From Treponema sp. (GTDB taxonomy: Bacteria > Spirochaetota > Spirochaetia > Treponematales > Breznakiellaceae), in assembly GCA_009784935.1 (NCBI GenBank), contig WQXI01000007.1, positions 21,127-85,126 on the forward strand: a stretch of 64,000 nucleotides of DNA. The letters are read 5' to 3'. Below the pieces are notes generated by a model that saw nothing but the letters and a program-made list of their open reading frames with translations, did not search any database and was not told the DNA's origin. This document shows positions 25,459-34,755 of this stretch, in pieces (the first letter of the stretch is position 1; the number at the start of each line of letters is the position of its first letter). The translations under genes and the position numbers were made by a program.

Positions 25459-26070
25459 ATGCATAAGGCGCCAGCCTTTTTATTGATACTTCTCTTAGGA
25501 TTTTCTGTTGTGCTAATGGCGCAGGATTCCAGCCCCGACGCGGAAACCGACTGGGATAATTATTCTTCGGAATTATACGTGCGCGGGGATCAGACATTTT
25601 CAATTTCACTTGGTGTAGCGTTTCCTACACTTTTTTTAAATAATGGGCAATTTTTAAGCCACAATATAGATCCTCCTGTCGGGGGAAGCGGCTTTTTGGT
25701 ATATAACTACTACTTTGGCCCCCGACTTTTTGTAGGAGGCGAAGCCGGCGGTTTTGTTCTTCCCACTCTGGCAAACAATACAATTTACATAGTAATGCTC
25801 GGCGGCAGGGTTGGAACTCAATTTGTATACGGCCGTTTTGAATTTCCTCTTAGTGTTTCTTTGGGTATGTCGTGGCAGAATTATTTAAATCTTGGCTATT
25901 ACGGCTTTTATGTAAGAGCAAACGCCGCAGCGTATTTTAGAGTGTTTAATGAATGGTCGTTTGGGCTTAAAGCAGGCTGGAGCTGGCTTCCTCAATGGAC
26001 AAACGATTCATCAAAAAATGTAGACGGTAATTTTTTTGACATTACCATTTCTGCACGATATCATTTTTAA
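25459..26070 (+). CDS. Predicted outer-membrane beta-barrel protein
   Basis: 203 aa with a signal peptide (HKAPAFLLILLLGFSVVLMAQ) and then alternating hydrophobic/polar strands rich in Gly and aromatic residues, ending in the C-terminal aromatic ISARYHF typical of outer-membrane barrels. About eight strands can be counted, an OmpW/opacity-like size. AAGGAG lies seven bases before the ATG. The lipoprotein 26080-27159 starts nine bases later, so the two are probably co-transcribed. Function unknown. Confidence 0.65.
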   Translation: MHKAPAFLLILLLGFSVVLMAQDSSPDAETDWDNYSSELYVRGDQTFSISLGVAFPTLFLNNGQFLSHNIDPPVGGSGFLVYNYYFGPRLFVGGEAGGFVLPTLANNTIYIVMLGGRVGTQFVYGRFEFPLSVSLGMSWQNYLNLGYYGFYVRANAAAYFRVFNEWSFGLKAGWSWLPQWTNDSSKNVDGNFFDITISARYHF

Positions 26071-26079
26071 GAGAGTTAT

Positions 26080-27159
26080 ATGAAAAAGAATATTTTTATA
26101 TTTTTATTACTTTCTATTTTAATTTTTTCGGGATGTAATGAACCTGTTTTCTATACAGTGTCAAACGAAACGCCGCCAATACCTCCGCTTATGCCCGGCG
26201 GACCAACAAAGTTTGCTGCTGTAGGAACAACTAACTTATATGTTGCTTCGGCAAGAAGTCTTTACATGTTTGATGGCAATGAATGGACAAATGCCAATGC
26301 ACCGCCCGGTTCACATATTAGAGATATTGCCGCAAACGGTTCTACTCTTTATGCAGTTGTAGTAGACGGAGGAAGAGGTAGATTAATGCAAAGTACAGCT
26401 CCTGCTTTAACAACATGGACTCCATCTCCATGGAATTCAACAGTTTATACCGATATTGCAACTGTTCATTTAAGCGGCTCAGGAATTCTAGTTGGAGCAT
26501 CTAATCCTTCTAGAAGCGATTGGGCGACATTAAATCTAAACGGCAGCGAAGTTCGTTCTTCCGGTGATTTCACTCATACGGGAATTGTCAGAGCATCAGC
26601 ATCAAGCAATTTTTATATTACAACCAAGGGTATTCGTTCTTCAACAAACGGCGCTCTAGTTCCTGGAAGTGAAAATATAATATTTACCGGTATAACTACA
26701 ATAGGCAGCGGCACAGTAGCAATGTCGCGTGACGGCAGACTTTTTAGTGTAGGCGGCTCAGTATCAGAAGAATTAAGCATGGAAAGACCCTCTAACAGTA
26801 GGGGCGCTCTTCTTTATTGGACAGATCCGACAGATACTAATAACCGAATTCTTCTTGCCGGTACACAAGATCTAGCAAATAATTATGACGCAAGCGATAC
26901 ACATGGATACATGGAACTTGTTTTAAGTCCTACAGGCGGAATTGTAACCGGTAATACATTTAAATGGCCTGGAACATCACCAACAACTGTAGAAAATTAT
27001 GAACGTTTTGTTTCTTCTCTAAGAAAACATGGTTTAATCGATCTTGTTTTATTTAACAATAGGCTTTTTGCTTCTACTATTCAAAACGGTGTATGGTCGT
27101 TGAAAGATCACAAAGATGGCTACGGTGTTTACTGGAATGCAGAACGTAATGAAGAATAA
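26080..27159 (+). CDS. Lipoprotein with beta-propeller-like repeats
   Basis: 359 aa, signal peptide with lipobox IFSGC. The mature protein contains short repeats of the form FDGNEWTN, TLYAVVVDGG, STNGALVPG and SRDGRLFSVGG, spaced about 40-50 residues, which suggests a beta-propeller. No catalytic residues are recognisable. It follows the barrel protein by nine bases and is followed by rarA after nine bases. A surface or periplasmic binding role is only inference. Confidence 0.65.
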   Translation: MKKNIFIFLLLSILIFSGCNEPVFYTVSNETPPIPPLMPGGPTKFAAVGTTNLYVASARSLYMFDGNEWTNANAPPGSHIRDIAANGSTLYAVVVDGGRGRLMQSTAPALTTWTPSPWNSTVYTDIATVHLSGSGILVGASNPSRSDWATLNLNGSEVRSSGDFTHTGIVRASASSNFYITTKGIRSSTNGALVPGSENIIFTGITTIGSGTVAMSRDGRLFSVGGSVSEELSMERPSNSRGALLYWTDPTDTNNRILLAGTQDLANNYDASDTHGYMELVLSPTGGIVTGNTFKWPGTSPTTVENYERFVSSLRKHGLIDLVLFNNRLFASTIQNGVWSLKDHKDGYGVYWNAERNEE

Positions 27160-27168
27160 ACCGCATTA

Positions 27169-29442
27169 ATGGACGAACTCTTTTCTGCAAAAAACGAAAA
27201 AACACTTGAGAATAACCCGTTAGCTGACAGAATGCGCCCGCGCACTCTAGAAGACATTGTAGGTCAAGATCATATAGTAGGCGAAGGAAGACTCCTTCGG
27301 CGGGCGATTCAAGCTGACCGTCTTTCATCGATTATCCTTTACGGTCCGCCGGGAACAGGCAAGACATCACTTGCCGCTGTAATCGCAAATACGACACGAG
27401 CAGCTTTCGAAAAATTAAACGCTGTTTTAAGCGGCGTAAAGGATATACGCGAAGTTATCGATCGCGCCGACGACCGTACCAGGCTTTACAGTAAAAGAAC
27501 TATTTTATTTGTTGACGAAGTTCACCGCTGGAACAAAGCGCAACAAGACGCTCTTCTCCCTTGGGTAGAGAACGGAACTGTTATTCTCGTCGGCGCAACA
27601 ACAGAAAACCCTTTCTTTGAGGTAAACCGAGCCCTTGTCAGCAGAAGCCGTATCTTTCAGCTTAAAGCGCTTGATAATAAAGGATTAATGGAAACAGCGC
27701 TTAGAACACTATCTGACAAGGAGAGAGGATACGGCAGATGGAATGTTACATTCGAAGACGGCGCGCTTGAACATCTTGTAGATATTGCGGCAGGAGACGC
27801 TCGCAGTTTATTAAACGCCATGGAGCTCGCAATCGAAACTAGTTCGTGGAGTTTACCCGAAGGGGAAACTCCTAACAAAACCGACGAAGGCGGTTTTGTA
27901 TGGCCCCCTGTTGAAGGCACTGACATACACATTTCTATGGAAGCGGCAGAAGAAAGTATTCAGAGGCGCGCGCTTTTATATGACCGTGACGGAGATTATC
28001 ATTTTGATACAATCAGCGCATTTATTAAAAGCGTAAGAGGAAGCGACCCCGATGCGGCGCTTTACTGGCTGGCAAAAATGGTGCGCGCCGGCGAAGACCC
28101 AAAATTTATATTCAGGCGGATGATTATTTTGGCAAGCGAAGATGTCGGTCTTGCCGACCCAAACGCGATTTCTGTAGTGGTTTCCTGCGCTCAAGCCTTT
28201 GAAAGAATCGGGTTTCCCGAAGGAAACTTTCCTTTATCACAAGCCTGTCTTTATCTTGCCACTGCTCCAAAATCAAATACTACTCTATCGTATTTTGACG
28301 CTCTCAAAGAAGTAGAAAAAGAAGACGCGGAAGTTCCTAATCATTTGAGAGACGCAAGTCGTGATGCAGAAGGTTTTGGACATGGCGAAGGTTATATTTA
28401 TCCGCACGCTTTTAGAAACCACTGGGCAGCACAGCAGTATCTTCCAAATACTTTAAAGGGAAGAACTTTTTATATTCCTTCGGTTGTAGGATACGAAGGT
28501 AAGATACGCGATGAAGTTTTAGAAAAACATCAGTTAAATATCGCAATTATGCTTGGAGAACAGGATTCAAAATCAGAAATTTTATCTTGGTCTGCGGCGT
28601 CAAAAGGTCATGAAGGCTGGTTTAAACGGCTGGAATCAGGAAGAAGCAAATTGCTAACAAGCGATAAAAATATAATTTTTTCGGCAGCTTCTGTCAGCCG
28701 CCATTCACGCGTTCTTATTCCAAAAGCAAACGACGGCTTGCTTTTATGGGAAAGTTTAAAACGCTGCCCGGAAGGTCTTAGCGCAGGGATTGTTTCTAAT
28801 GATCAGGCAAAAGATTCTCTTTTAAGAAGCGCTTCGATATTTGATGAAACAGAAAAACCTCTTGTTGCAGTATCTGATAAGATTCTCCCGGATCTTAAAG
28901 AATCTGATGAATGGTTTTCCTGCAGTCAATTTGACAATATTTTATTAAGAGCCCCCCGCTTCAATATTGAACCTTCACTATTAGCCTCAAGCGCAAAAGA
29001 GCTTCTTGCAGAACAGGGGACTTTTGTTTTATTGTATTCCCCGCCAGAAAAAGGAGAGCGTATCTCCAATGTGCTTTTGAGAGAGAATTACTCAAAAGAT
29101 ATATGCGAAAGGCTTAAGAAAGCCGAAGAAGAATTTTTTAGTCAATCAGACAATTTAAAACCAGAAAATCTTGGCATAAACGATGAAGATTTAACAAAAG
29201 CCTTTAAAAATGCAGGTTTTACAGTAAAAACCGAAATAATTGACCAGAATGAAGAGCGGCTTATCACAGAAAAGGATTTGGCTCTTTGGTTTAATACAGA
29301 ACAGTCCCGCTGGGGTTCATTTATGTTAAAAAAACTCCAAAAAAACGATTTTGATTCGATATTTGGGGCATTACAGCTCATTATTTCCAGAGGTCCGGTG
29401 CTTTGGCAGTGGAAAAGTATATGTTTTTCAGCAAAAAAGTAA
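27169..29442 (+). CDS. rarA: RarA/MgsA-type AAA+ ATPase with a long methyltransferase-like C-terminal extension
   Basis: Replication-associated recombination ATPase acting at stalled forks, related to the clamp-loader family. Residues 1-~440 are the standard protein: [20 protein letters not shown], Walker [10 protein letters not shown], Walker [11 protein letters not shown], sensor 1 [12 protein letters not shown], and the MgsA C-terminal domain ending near [10 protein letters not shown]. The family norm is 420-450 aa; this one has 757. The extra ~300 residues include [12 protein letters not shown] then [19 protein letters not shown], which resembles the middle of a class I SAM methyltransferase fold without a clear SAM-binding glycine motif. 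The extension may be a degenerate methyltransferase used for binding. Confidence 0.88.
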   Translation: MDELFSAKNEKTLENNPLADRMRPRTLEDIVGQDHIVGEGRLLRRAIQADRLSSIILYGPPGTGKTSLAAVIANTTRAAFEKLNAVLSGVKDIREVIDRADDRTRLYSKRTILFVDEVHRWNKAQQDALLPWVENGTVILVGATTENPFFEVNRALVSRSRIFQLKALDNKGLMETALRTLSDKERGYGRWNVTFEDGALEHLVDIAAGDARSLLNAMELAIETSSWSLPEGETPNKTDEGGFVWPPVEGTDIHISMEAAEESIQRRALLYDRDGDYHFDTISAFIKSVRGSDPDAALYWLAKMVRAGEDPKFIFRRMIILASEDVGLADPNAISVVVSCAQAFERIGFPEGNFPLSQACLYLATAPKSNTTLSYFDALKEVEKEDAEVPNHLRDASRDAEGFGHGEGYIYPHAFRNHWAAQQYLPNTLKGRTFYIPSVVGYEGKIRDEVLEKHQLNIAIMLGEQDSKSEILSWSAASKGHEGWFKRLESGRSKLLTSDKNIIFSAASVSRHSRVLIPKANDGLLLWESLKRCPEGLSAGIVSNDQAKDSLLRSASIFDETEKPLVAVSDKILPDLKESDEWFSCSQFDNILLRAPRFNIEPSLLASSAKELLAEQGTFVLLYSPPEKGERISNVLLRENYSKDICERLKKAEEEFFSQSDNLKPENLGINDEDLTKAFKNAGFTVKTEIIDQNEERLITEKDLALWFNTEQSRWGSFMLKKLQKNDFDSIFGALQLIISRGPVLWQWKSICFSAKK

Positions 29443-29450
29443 AAAAATAG

Positions 29451-29479
29451 TTCACTTTTCATGTAAAATATAGTATTAT
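29451..29479 (+). promoter_or_regulatory. Promoter of the histone-like gene
   Basis: TTCACT (29451-29456), 17 bases, then TATTAT (29474-29479). The leader is about 40 bases and ends in AGAGGTG before the ATG. Confidence 0.6.
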
Positions 29480-29523
29480 TCTCTTGGCTAATAATAAAAT
29501 TATTCGATATAGAGGTGTAAATT

Positions 29524-29877
29524 ATGAAAAAAGCCGCTGCAAAGAAAAAACCGGCTAAAAGCGCTCCTAAAAAAACTACTGTAAAAAAAGCCGCTCCCAA
29601 AACTAAGGCAGCAAAACCGTCTGCAAAATCTTCTAAACCTGCAGCTAAAAAACCGTCAGCAAAGCCCGCTGTTAAAACTGCAGTAAAGAAAACAGCTTCT
29701 AAAACAACTGCTGACAAAAAACCGCCTGCAAAAAAGGCTGTTCCTGTAAAACCAGACCCAAAAGCCGAAAAACCCGAAGAAAAACCGGTTTCTCAGTCAC
29801 AGGATATGAGTTTACCGGAAGGAAGCGCCCTTCAGCAGACAGGTCAAAGGCGCCCATTAATAGTATTTCCTAAGTAA
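29524..29877 (+). CDS. Lys/Ala/Pro-rich histone H1-like DNA-binding protein
   Basis: 117 aa. The first ~85 residues are nearly all Lys, Ala, Pro, Ser and Thr in irregular KKAAPK/AKPSAKS-type units, like the C-terminal tail of eukaryotic histone H1 and bacterial AlgP/Hc-type proteins. This part should bind DNA without sequence specificity. The last ~30 residues are different (DMSLPEGSALQQTGQRRPLIVFPK in part) and may be a small conserved module. The gene has its own promoter and lies just upstream of the flagellin block, but the flaB promoter follows separately. Confidence 0.75.
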   Translation: MKKAAAKKKPAKSAPKKTTVKKAAPKTKAAKPSAKSSKPAAKKPSAKPAVKTAVKKTASKTTADKKPPAKKAVPVKPDPKAEKPEEKPVSQSQDMSLPEGSALQQTGQRRPLIVFPK

Positions 29878-29896
29878 AAATTTCTAAAATATTTAT

Positions 29897-29924
29897 TAAA
29901 GTTTTTTAGTAAACCTGCCGATAA
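29897..29924 (+). promoter_or_regulatory. Sigma28 (FliA)-type flagellar promoter
   Basis: TAAAGTTT at 29897-29904 and GCCGATAA at 29917-29924. Both match the sigma28 consensus exactly; the gap between them is 12 bases against the usual 11. It serves the first flaB, about 100 bases downstream. Confidence 0.85.
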
Positions 29925-29984
29925 TAAGACTGGAAAGCTGTATTCGGGCTGGATTTCCGCGGATTTAGCCTGATAGGTTTTCGT

Positions 29985-30002
29985 AGAAGCAAGGATGCTT
30001 CT
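29985..30002 (+). promoter_or_regulatory. flaB leader hairpin with AGGA loop, candidate CsrA site
   Basis: Stem AGAAGCA/TGCTTCT (7 bp) closes a loop AGGA. The core CAAGGATG fits the CsrA consensus ACARGGAUGU. The ribosome-binding site AAGGAGGA follows ten bases later and contains a second GGA. CsrA binding at such paired sites is known to repress flagellin translation in Bacillus, and CsrA affects flaB in Borrelia. Its use here is inferred. Confidence 0.5.
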
Positions 30003-30024
30003 TTATAAGTTCAAGGAGGATCTT

Positions 30025-30882
30025 ATGATCATTAACCACAACCTGAGCGCAATGTTTGCGGACAGGTCCCTCAAGGTAACACAGGTTTACCTCACAAAAG
30101 ACATGGAAAAACTTTCTTCCGGTCTTCGTATCAACCGTGCCGGCGATGACGCTTCTGGTCTTGCAGTTTCCGAAAAACTCCGCAGTCAGATACGCGGTCT
30201 TAACCAGGCTTCGACAAACGCCCAAAACGGCATTTCCTTTATTCAGGTAGCAGAAGGCTATCTCCAGGGCTCACAGGACATCCTGCAGCGCCTCAGGGAA
30301 TTGTCAGTTCAAGCGGCAAACGGCATCTACAGTGATGAAGACAGACTCTACATTCAGGTAGAAGTTTCCGCGCTCGTAGCAGAAGTTGACAGAATTGCTT
30401 CCCACGCCCAGTTTAACGGCATGAATATGCTTACAGGACGTTTTGGACGCATGACAGGCGACAATGTTGTTACAGCTTCCATGTGGCTCCATATCGGCGC
30501 TAATATGGACCAGAGAATTCAAGTTCATATCGGCACAATGACCGCTAAAGGTCTTGGTATCCGCCGTATGGACGATACTTTCATCAGCTTACAGACCCCA
30601 GATGATGCTAACAGAACAATCGGCGTTGTTGACGCAGCTCTCAAAATCATCAATAAACAGCGCGCAGACCTCGGTGCATACCAGAACCGTCTGGAACACT
30701 CTGTAAGAAGCCTTGACATTGGTGCAGAAAACATGCAGGCATCTGAATCAAGAATTAGGGACGCTAACATGGCTAACCAAATGGTTGACTATGTAAAGAA
30801 CCAGATCTTGACTCAGAGCGGAACAGCTATGTTAGCTCAAGCAAACCAGAGGGCAACTTCGGTATTGTCATTATTGCAATAA
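30025..30882 (+). CDS. flaB: Periplasmic flagellin class B, first copy
   Basis: Core filament subunit of the endoflagella, 285 aa. The N-terminal D0/D1 region ([37 protein letters not shown]) and the C-terminal D1/D0 region ([48 protein letters not shown]) are both intact. The middle is short, as in all spirochaete FlaB, which lack the D2/D3 domains. Start ATG 30025 with AAGGAGGA four bases upstream. It has a sigma28-type promoter and a leader hairpin. The middle segment ([19 protein letters not shown]) differs most from the second copy. Confidence 0.96.
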   Translation: MIINHNLSAMFADRSLKVTQVYLTKDMEKLSSGLRINRAGDDASGLAVSEKLRSQIRGLNQASTNAQNGISFIQVAEGYLQGSQDILQRLRELSVQAANGIYSDEDRLYIQVEVSALVAEVDRIASHAQFNGMNMLTGRFGRMTGDNVVTASMWLHIGANMDQRIQVHIGTMTAKGLGIRRMDDTFISLQTPDDANRTIGVVDAALKIINKQRADLGAYQNRLEHSVRSLDIGAENMQASESRIRDANMANQMVDYVKNQILTQSGTAMLAQANQRATSVLSLLQ

Positions 30883-31250
30883 TGTGATATAATAGGGGAA
30901 GCTTAAGGTCGACACCGTGGAAGAAGACTTTAGGCTCCCCTCCCTCTTCGCTTTTGCACCTTTGCCGGGAGTTGACAGGCATCTATGGAAATAGCTGCCA
31001 AAGAGTTCTTTGACAAAATCCCTCCAGCCATCTGTCAGTTTTTAATAAACGGCAAGATGCGCGGGACAGCTCGAAACGATTAATTTTTTGACGGAATAGG
31101 TGTCATTAAATCAATCGTTTCGTTCCGTTGCGGAGATAGGTGAAGATTCAGTCTAATTTAGGCTGGCGCGTAATCTTTATTTATTCCCGCTCCCGCGGAA
31201 CACTTCGGCATGGATAGCCGAAGAAAAGCAAACTATGGAGGGTATATAGA
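30883..31250 (+). promoter_or_regulatory. Structured 368-base leader between the two flaB genes
   Basis: No gene. It holds three hairpins: (1) 30895-30940, imperfect ~15-bp stem with GGGGAAGC/GGCTCCCC ends, possibly an attenuator or mRNA end because no T run follows; (2) 31072-31122, a ~21-base imperfect stem starting CGAAACGATT and ending AATCGTTTCG with a nine-base loop; (3) 31203-31223, a perfect 7-bp stem CTTCGGC/GCCGAAG with loop ATGGATA, 13 bases before the ribosome-binding site. A good sigma28 box like the first copy's is not visible. Confidence 0.65.
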
Positions 31251-32105
31251 ATGATTATTAATCACAACATGAGCGCCATGTACGCTGATCGTCAGCTTGG
31301 TGTTACCAACCTTTCGTTGGGAAAAAACATCGAGAAATTAAGTTCCGGTATGAGGATCAATCGTGCTGGTGATGATGCATCCGGTCTCGCGGTTTCCGAA
31401 AAAATGAGAAGCCAGATTCGCGGTCTGCATCAAGCCGAACGCAATATCCAGAACGGCGTATCTTTTATCCAAGCTTCCGAAGGTTATCTTCAGGGAACAC
31501 AGGATATTTTACACCGTCTTAGGGAATTAGCGGTTCAGTCAGCTAACGGTATTTATTCAGACGAAGATCGTATGCAGATCCAAGTCGAAGTATCGGCAAT
31601 GGTTGACGAAGTAAACCGTATTGCATCCCATGCCCAGTTTAACGGCATGAACATGCTTACCGGCGCTTTTGCATTTGATTCTCCTTCTGGCAGAATCATG
31701 CAGCTTCAGGTCGGAGCTAACATGGATCAGAACGCAAGAATTTTCATTGGCGATATGTCAGCGACAGCTCTTGGTTTAACTGATTCACAGGGAAATGCAG
31801 GAAAACTTTCCATCGCAGACCCTGCAGAAGCTAACCTAGCAATCGGCACTGTTGACAGCGCAATGAAAATTGTAAACAAACAGCGTGCAGACCTTGGCGC
31901 TTATCAGAACCGTTTTGAAATGGCAGCACAGAGCGTAGCCATTGCAGCAGAAAATATCCAAGCTGCAGAATCCCGCATTAGGGACACAAACATGGCTAAC
32001 AAGATGGTAGACTACACAAGAGACTCCATCTTGAATCAGACAGGTACTGCAATGTTAGCTCAGGCTAACCTTCGCACACAGTCTGTATTACAGCTTCTGT
32101 CATAA
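31251..32105 (+). CDS. flaB: Periplasmic flagellin class B, second copy
   Basis: 284-aa core flagellin, paralogue of the upstream gene. Same ends: [37 protein letters not shown], and [17 protein letters not shown] with [11 protein letters not shown]. The middle ([20 protein letters not shown]) resembles typical treponemal FlaB more than the first copy does. GGAGGG lies eight bases before the ATG and carries an ATGGA motif; a leader hairpin also displays ATGGA in its loop. A strong terminator follows, so this gene ends the flagellin transcript. Which of the treponemal FlaB1/2/3 each copy matches cannot be decided by eye. Confidence 0.96.
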   Translation: MIINHNMSAMYADRQLGVTNLSLGKNIEKLSSGMRINRAGDDASGLAVSEKMRSQIRGLHQAERNIQNGVSFIQASEGYLQGTQDILHRLRELAVQSANGIYSDEDRMQIQVEVSAMVDEVNRIASHAQFNGMNMLTGAFAFDSPSGRIMQLQVGANMDQNARIFIGDMSATALGLTDSQGNAGKLSIADPAEANLAIGTVDSAMKIVNKQRADLGAYQNRFEMAAQSVAIAAENIQAAESRIRDTNMANKMVDYTRDSILNQTGTAMLAQANLRTQSVLQLLS

Positions 32106-32207
32106 GCCAGACCATTTAAAAACCAGCGAAGCAAGAGACTTCTGGACGTCGTCTTTTTTTCGCAATTCGGTATTCTGACCGCTATCCGCGGTCAAAGTAC
32201 CGGAAAA

Positions 32208-32244
32208 GGACAGTGAAGAGCGCGCCTTCACTGTCCAATTTTTT
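32208..32244 (+). terminator. Rho-independent terminator after the flagellin genes
   Basis: Perfect 11-bp stem GGACAGTGAAG/CTTCACTGTCC, loop AGCGCGC, then AATTTTTT. It separates flaB-flaB from flaG-fliD. A further near-palindrome, CCCTACGCTTTT/AAAAGCATAGGG, precedes the flaG ribosome-binding site. Confidence 0.9.
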
Positions 32245-32347
32245 CTCCTGCCCGGTATATAATTTTGTGCCAGGGATTTGGCAGGGGGAATACCCTACGC
32301 TTTTGCTGTGTTAAGAAAAGCATAGGGTGAATACATGGAGGTACAAA

Positions 32348-32665
32348 ATGTCCGTAGCTAGTGTAGGATTTAACCCTTCCTCGCAAACTCCGCTTCCTCA
32401 GTTAATGAGGCAGCAGGATACCCAACCGGAAAAAAAAGAAAAACCTCAAAATATTCAAACAACAGCAGCAGATATAGAACGGATTGGGAGCGCATTAAAC
32501 AAGAAGCTTCAATTTGTGGTTGATCACAGATCAAACGAAGTCATTGTAAAGGTCATTGATAAAGCTACCGATAAGGTGATTAAGGAAATACCGCCCGAAG
32601 AATTACAGCGGTTACATAGGAGCCTTAAAGAGGCAATCGGCCTTTTGTTTAATGAGATGGTATAG
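32348..32665 (+). CDS. flaG: FlaG-family flagellar protein
   Basis: 105 aa of the FlaG family, thought to affect filament length and usually encoded between flagellin and fliD, as here. The conserved C-terminal half is LNKKLQFVVDHRSNEVIVK, VIDKATDKVIKEIPPEEL and a closing amphipathic helix (LKEAIGLLFNEMV). The N-terminus is a disordered Gln/Pro/Lys stretch. Start ATG 32348 has TGGAGG five bases upstream; the frame opens seven codons earlier but without such a site. The ribosome-binding site contains ATGGA, as in the second flaB. Confidence 0.88.
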   Translation: MSVASVGFNPSSQTPLPQLMRQQDTQPEKKEKPQNIQTTAADIERIGSALNKKLQFVVDHRSNEVIVKVIDKATDKVIKEIPPEELQRLHRSLKEAIGLLFNEMV

Positions 32666-32713
32666 CTTATAGGGTAAAGCAGGTTTGACCTGTAGATTGG
32701 GGGGTTCAGGTTT

Positions 32714-34741
32714 ATGTCCGATGTTTTTATTCCTGGGATAAGAAGCCGCTTTAATACAGACCAGATTATCGAAGGTCTGATGAATGTTGAGCGTATCCCA
32801 AGAAACAGAGCTCAAGATCAAGTAGATACTCTTCAAGTTCAAAGAGGTTATTGGCAGGAAGTAGGCAGGCGGATAAACTCTCTTAGAGACAGCTCACGTC
32901 TGCTCTTTAGTCATCAAAACCCTTTTAACGAAAGAATAGGAAGAAGCGCTGATAGTAATGTAATTACCGCTACAGCAACAAGAGAAGCCGCCGAACAAAC
33001 AGTCCGTTTTTCTGTAAAACAAACAGCGACAGCCGATCGTTTTCTCTCACAGCCTTTAGATGAAAGAACAAGAATAGAAGCCGGCACATATAACTTTACA
33101 GTAGGAAACAACGAAATCTCAATTAATTTCCGCGGAGGAACTTTAAGAGATTTTGTAGATATAATTAACAGAAGAGGCCAGGATAAAATTGCAGCCTCAC
33201 TTATCGCAGTACAACCCGGGACACGATCCCTTTTAATAGAAGCAAAAGAAACTGGTTCCGCTAACAGGCTTGATTTCGGCGCAGACGCAAGAACGCTTGC
33301 CACAAGAATCGGAATGGTAGAAGTAAATAACGAAACAAGAAGAGACATTACAATAACAGATAGCACTGTACGCAGAAGCGGTCAGAATGCTTCCAGCGTT
33401 TCGATAAGTGATGGCGTTTTAAATGTACCGCCGCAAGGAACCGCTTCCCTTCCTGTTAACATGGCAATCGCTTCTGATTCACCTCTTGTACTTCGTCTCG
33501 AAACCCTGACTAATGTTCAGTCAGGCGATGCTTATATTGCTCCTGCCGCTCCTCCCGGTCCCGATATTCCTTCGGGCTCCGTTACTTACAGCGGAATCAC
33601 AGTTAATAACGAACCGTCAGCGGCTCCTTTTCCGGATTTTACTCCGCCGCCGCCGCCTCAGCGTAATGATGACCTTGGAGTTTTAAATTTAGTTTTTTCT
33701 GACGGCACTACGGCAAGACTGCCTGCAATAACTGATTCATCTTCTTTTACAGCGCGGCAGTATAATCTTGCAGAAGTCGCCCGCGGCAAAACAATTGTTT
33801 CGCTTAACATAGAAAATTCTAACACGCACCGTTCGGTATCGGTCGGTAAAATAGAAGTACTCGACCCATCTTCTACATCCGGCGGATTAAGGCCTTTAAA
33901 CGCTGTTTCTAATGCCCGCGACGCGATTATTTCGATGGAAGGCATAGATATAATCAGGTCTACAAATAATATTGACGATCTTATTCCGGGCGTAACAATA
34001 AACGTAAGAGGAATATCTGAGCGGCCTATAGAATTAAAAATTACTGCGGATGTCGAAGCCTCAAAAGAAGCGATTATTGCTTTTGTAGGCAACTATAATC
34101 GTCTAATGGCAGAAATAAATATTCTTACCCGCAGGGATGACCGCGTTATTGACGAGCTTACATATTTAACATCAGACGAAAGAACATCCTACAGAGAAAG
34201 GCTTGGTATTTTTGCAAGCGATACAACGCTTAATACTCTAAGAAGCAACTTACAGCGTATTGTTACAGCGCCCTACCCTACAAGCCTCGAACGCGAACTT
34301 TCTCTTCTCGCGCAGATCGGTATCAGCACTAACGCTCATAGAAGCACAGGTTATGATCCATCAAGGTTAAGAGGTTATCTCGAAATAAACGAAGCTGTTT
34401 TAGACGCGGCTCTTGAATCAAAAATCCCCGCGATTAAAGAACTTTTTGCCAGTGATACTACAGGTGATCTTATTGCTGATACCGGCGTCGCTTTTAATGT
34501 TGACGCTCTAGTAAGACCTTTTGTAGAAATCGGCGGAATAATTTCTTTAAAAACAAATACGATTGATTCGCGTATAAGCAGAGATGAAAGACGCATTGCA
34601 ACCCTTGACCGGCAATTGGCTGCGAGAGAACAGGAACTGCGTATTCAGTATGCCAGAATGGAAGCGGCTTATGCCAGAATGGAGCAAATGTCCCAGTCAC
34701 TGGATAATTTTAGCCAGCAAAACAGGAACAACAACAGGTAA
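32714..34741 (+). CDS. fliD: Flagellar filament capping protein FliD
   Basis: Cap protein (HAP2) that helps flagellin subunits assemble at the filament tip. The 675 aa start with the conserved PGIRSRFNTDQIIEGLMNVE and RAQDQVDTLQVQRGYWQEVG. The C-terminal part has the FliD_C pattern (FVGNYNRLMAEINILTRRDD, LAQIGISTNAHRSTGYDPSR) and ends in a coiled coil (RQLAAREQELRIQYARME). The central variable domain includes a Pro-rich stretch (TPPPPPQRND). Length is typical for treponemes. It follows flaG by 48 bases and is followed after 14 bases by an unknown gene, suggesting one operon. Confidence 0.95.
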   Translation: MSDVFIPGIRSRFNTDQIIEGLMNVERIPRNRAQDQVDTLQVQRGYWQEVGRRINSLRDSSRLLFSHQNPFNERIGRSADSNVITATATREAAEQTVRFSVKQTATADRFLSQPLDERTRIEAGTYNFTVGNNEISINFRGGTLRDFVDIINRRGQDKIAASLIAVQPGTRSLLIEAKETGSANRLDFGADARTLATRIGMVEVNNETRRDITITDSTVRRSGQNASSVSISDGVLNVPPQGTASLPVNMAIASDSPLVLRLETLTNVQSGDAYIAPAAPPGPDIPSGSVTYSGITVNNEPSAAPFPDFTPPPPPQRNDDLGVLNLVFSDGTTARLPAITDSSSFTARQYNLAEVARGKTIVSLNIENSNTHRSVSVGKIEVLDPSSTSGGLRPLNAVSNARDAIISMEGIDIIRSTNNIDDLIPGVTINVRGISERPIELKITADVEASKEAIIAFVGNYNRLMAEINILTRRDDRVIDELTYLTSDERTSYRERLGIFASDTTLNTLRSNLQRIVTAPYPTSLERELSLLAQIGISTNAHRSTGYDPSRLRGYLEINEAVLDAALESKIPAIKELFASDTTGDLIADTGVAFNVDALVRPFVEIGGIISLKTNTIDSRISRDERRIATLDRQLAAREQELRIQYARMEAAYARMEQMSQSLDNFSQQNRNNNR

Positions 34742-34755
34742 ACATTAGGTGAACT

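Noticed and set aside
31100..31140. Sigma28 promoter for the second flaB
   Set aside because: A TAAA is present but the -10 region (GCGGAGATA) does not match GCCGATAA.
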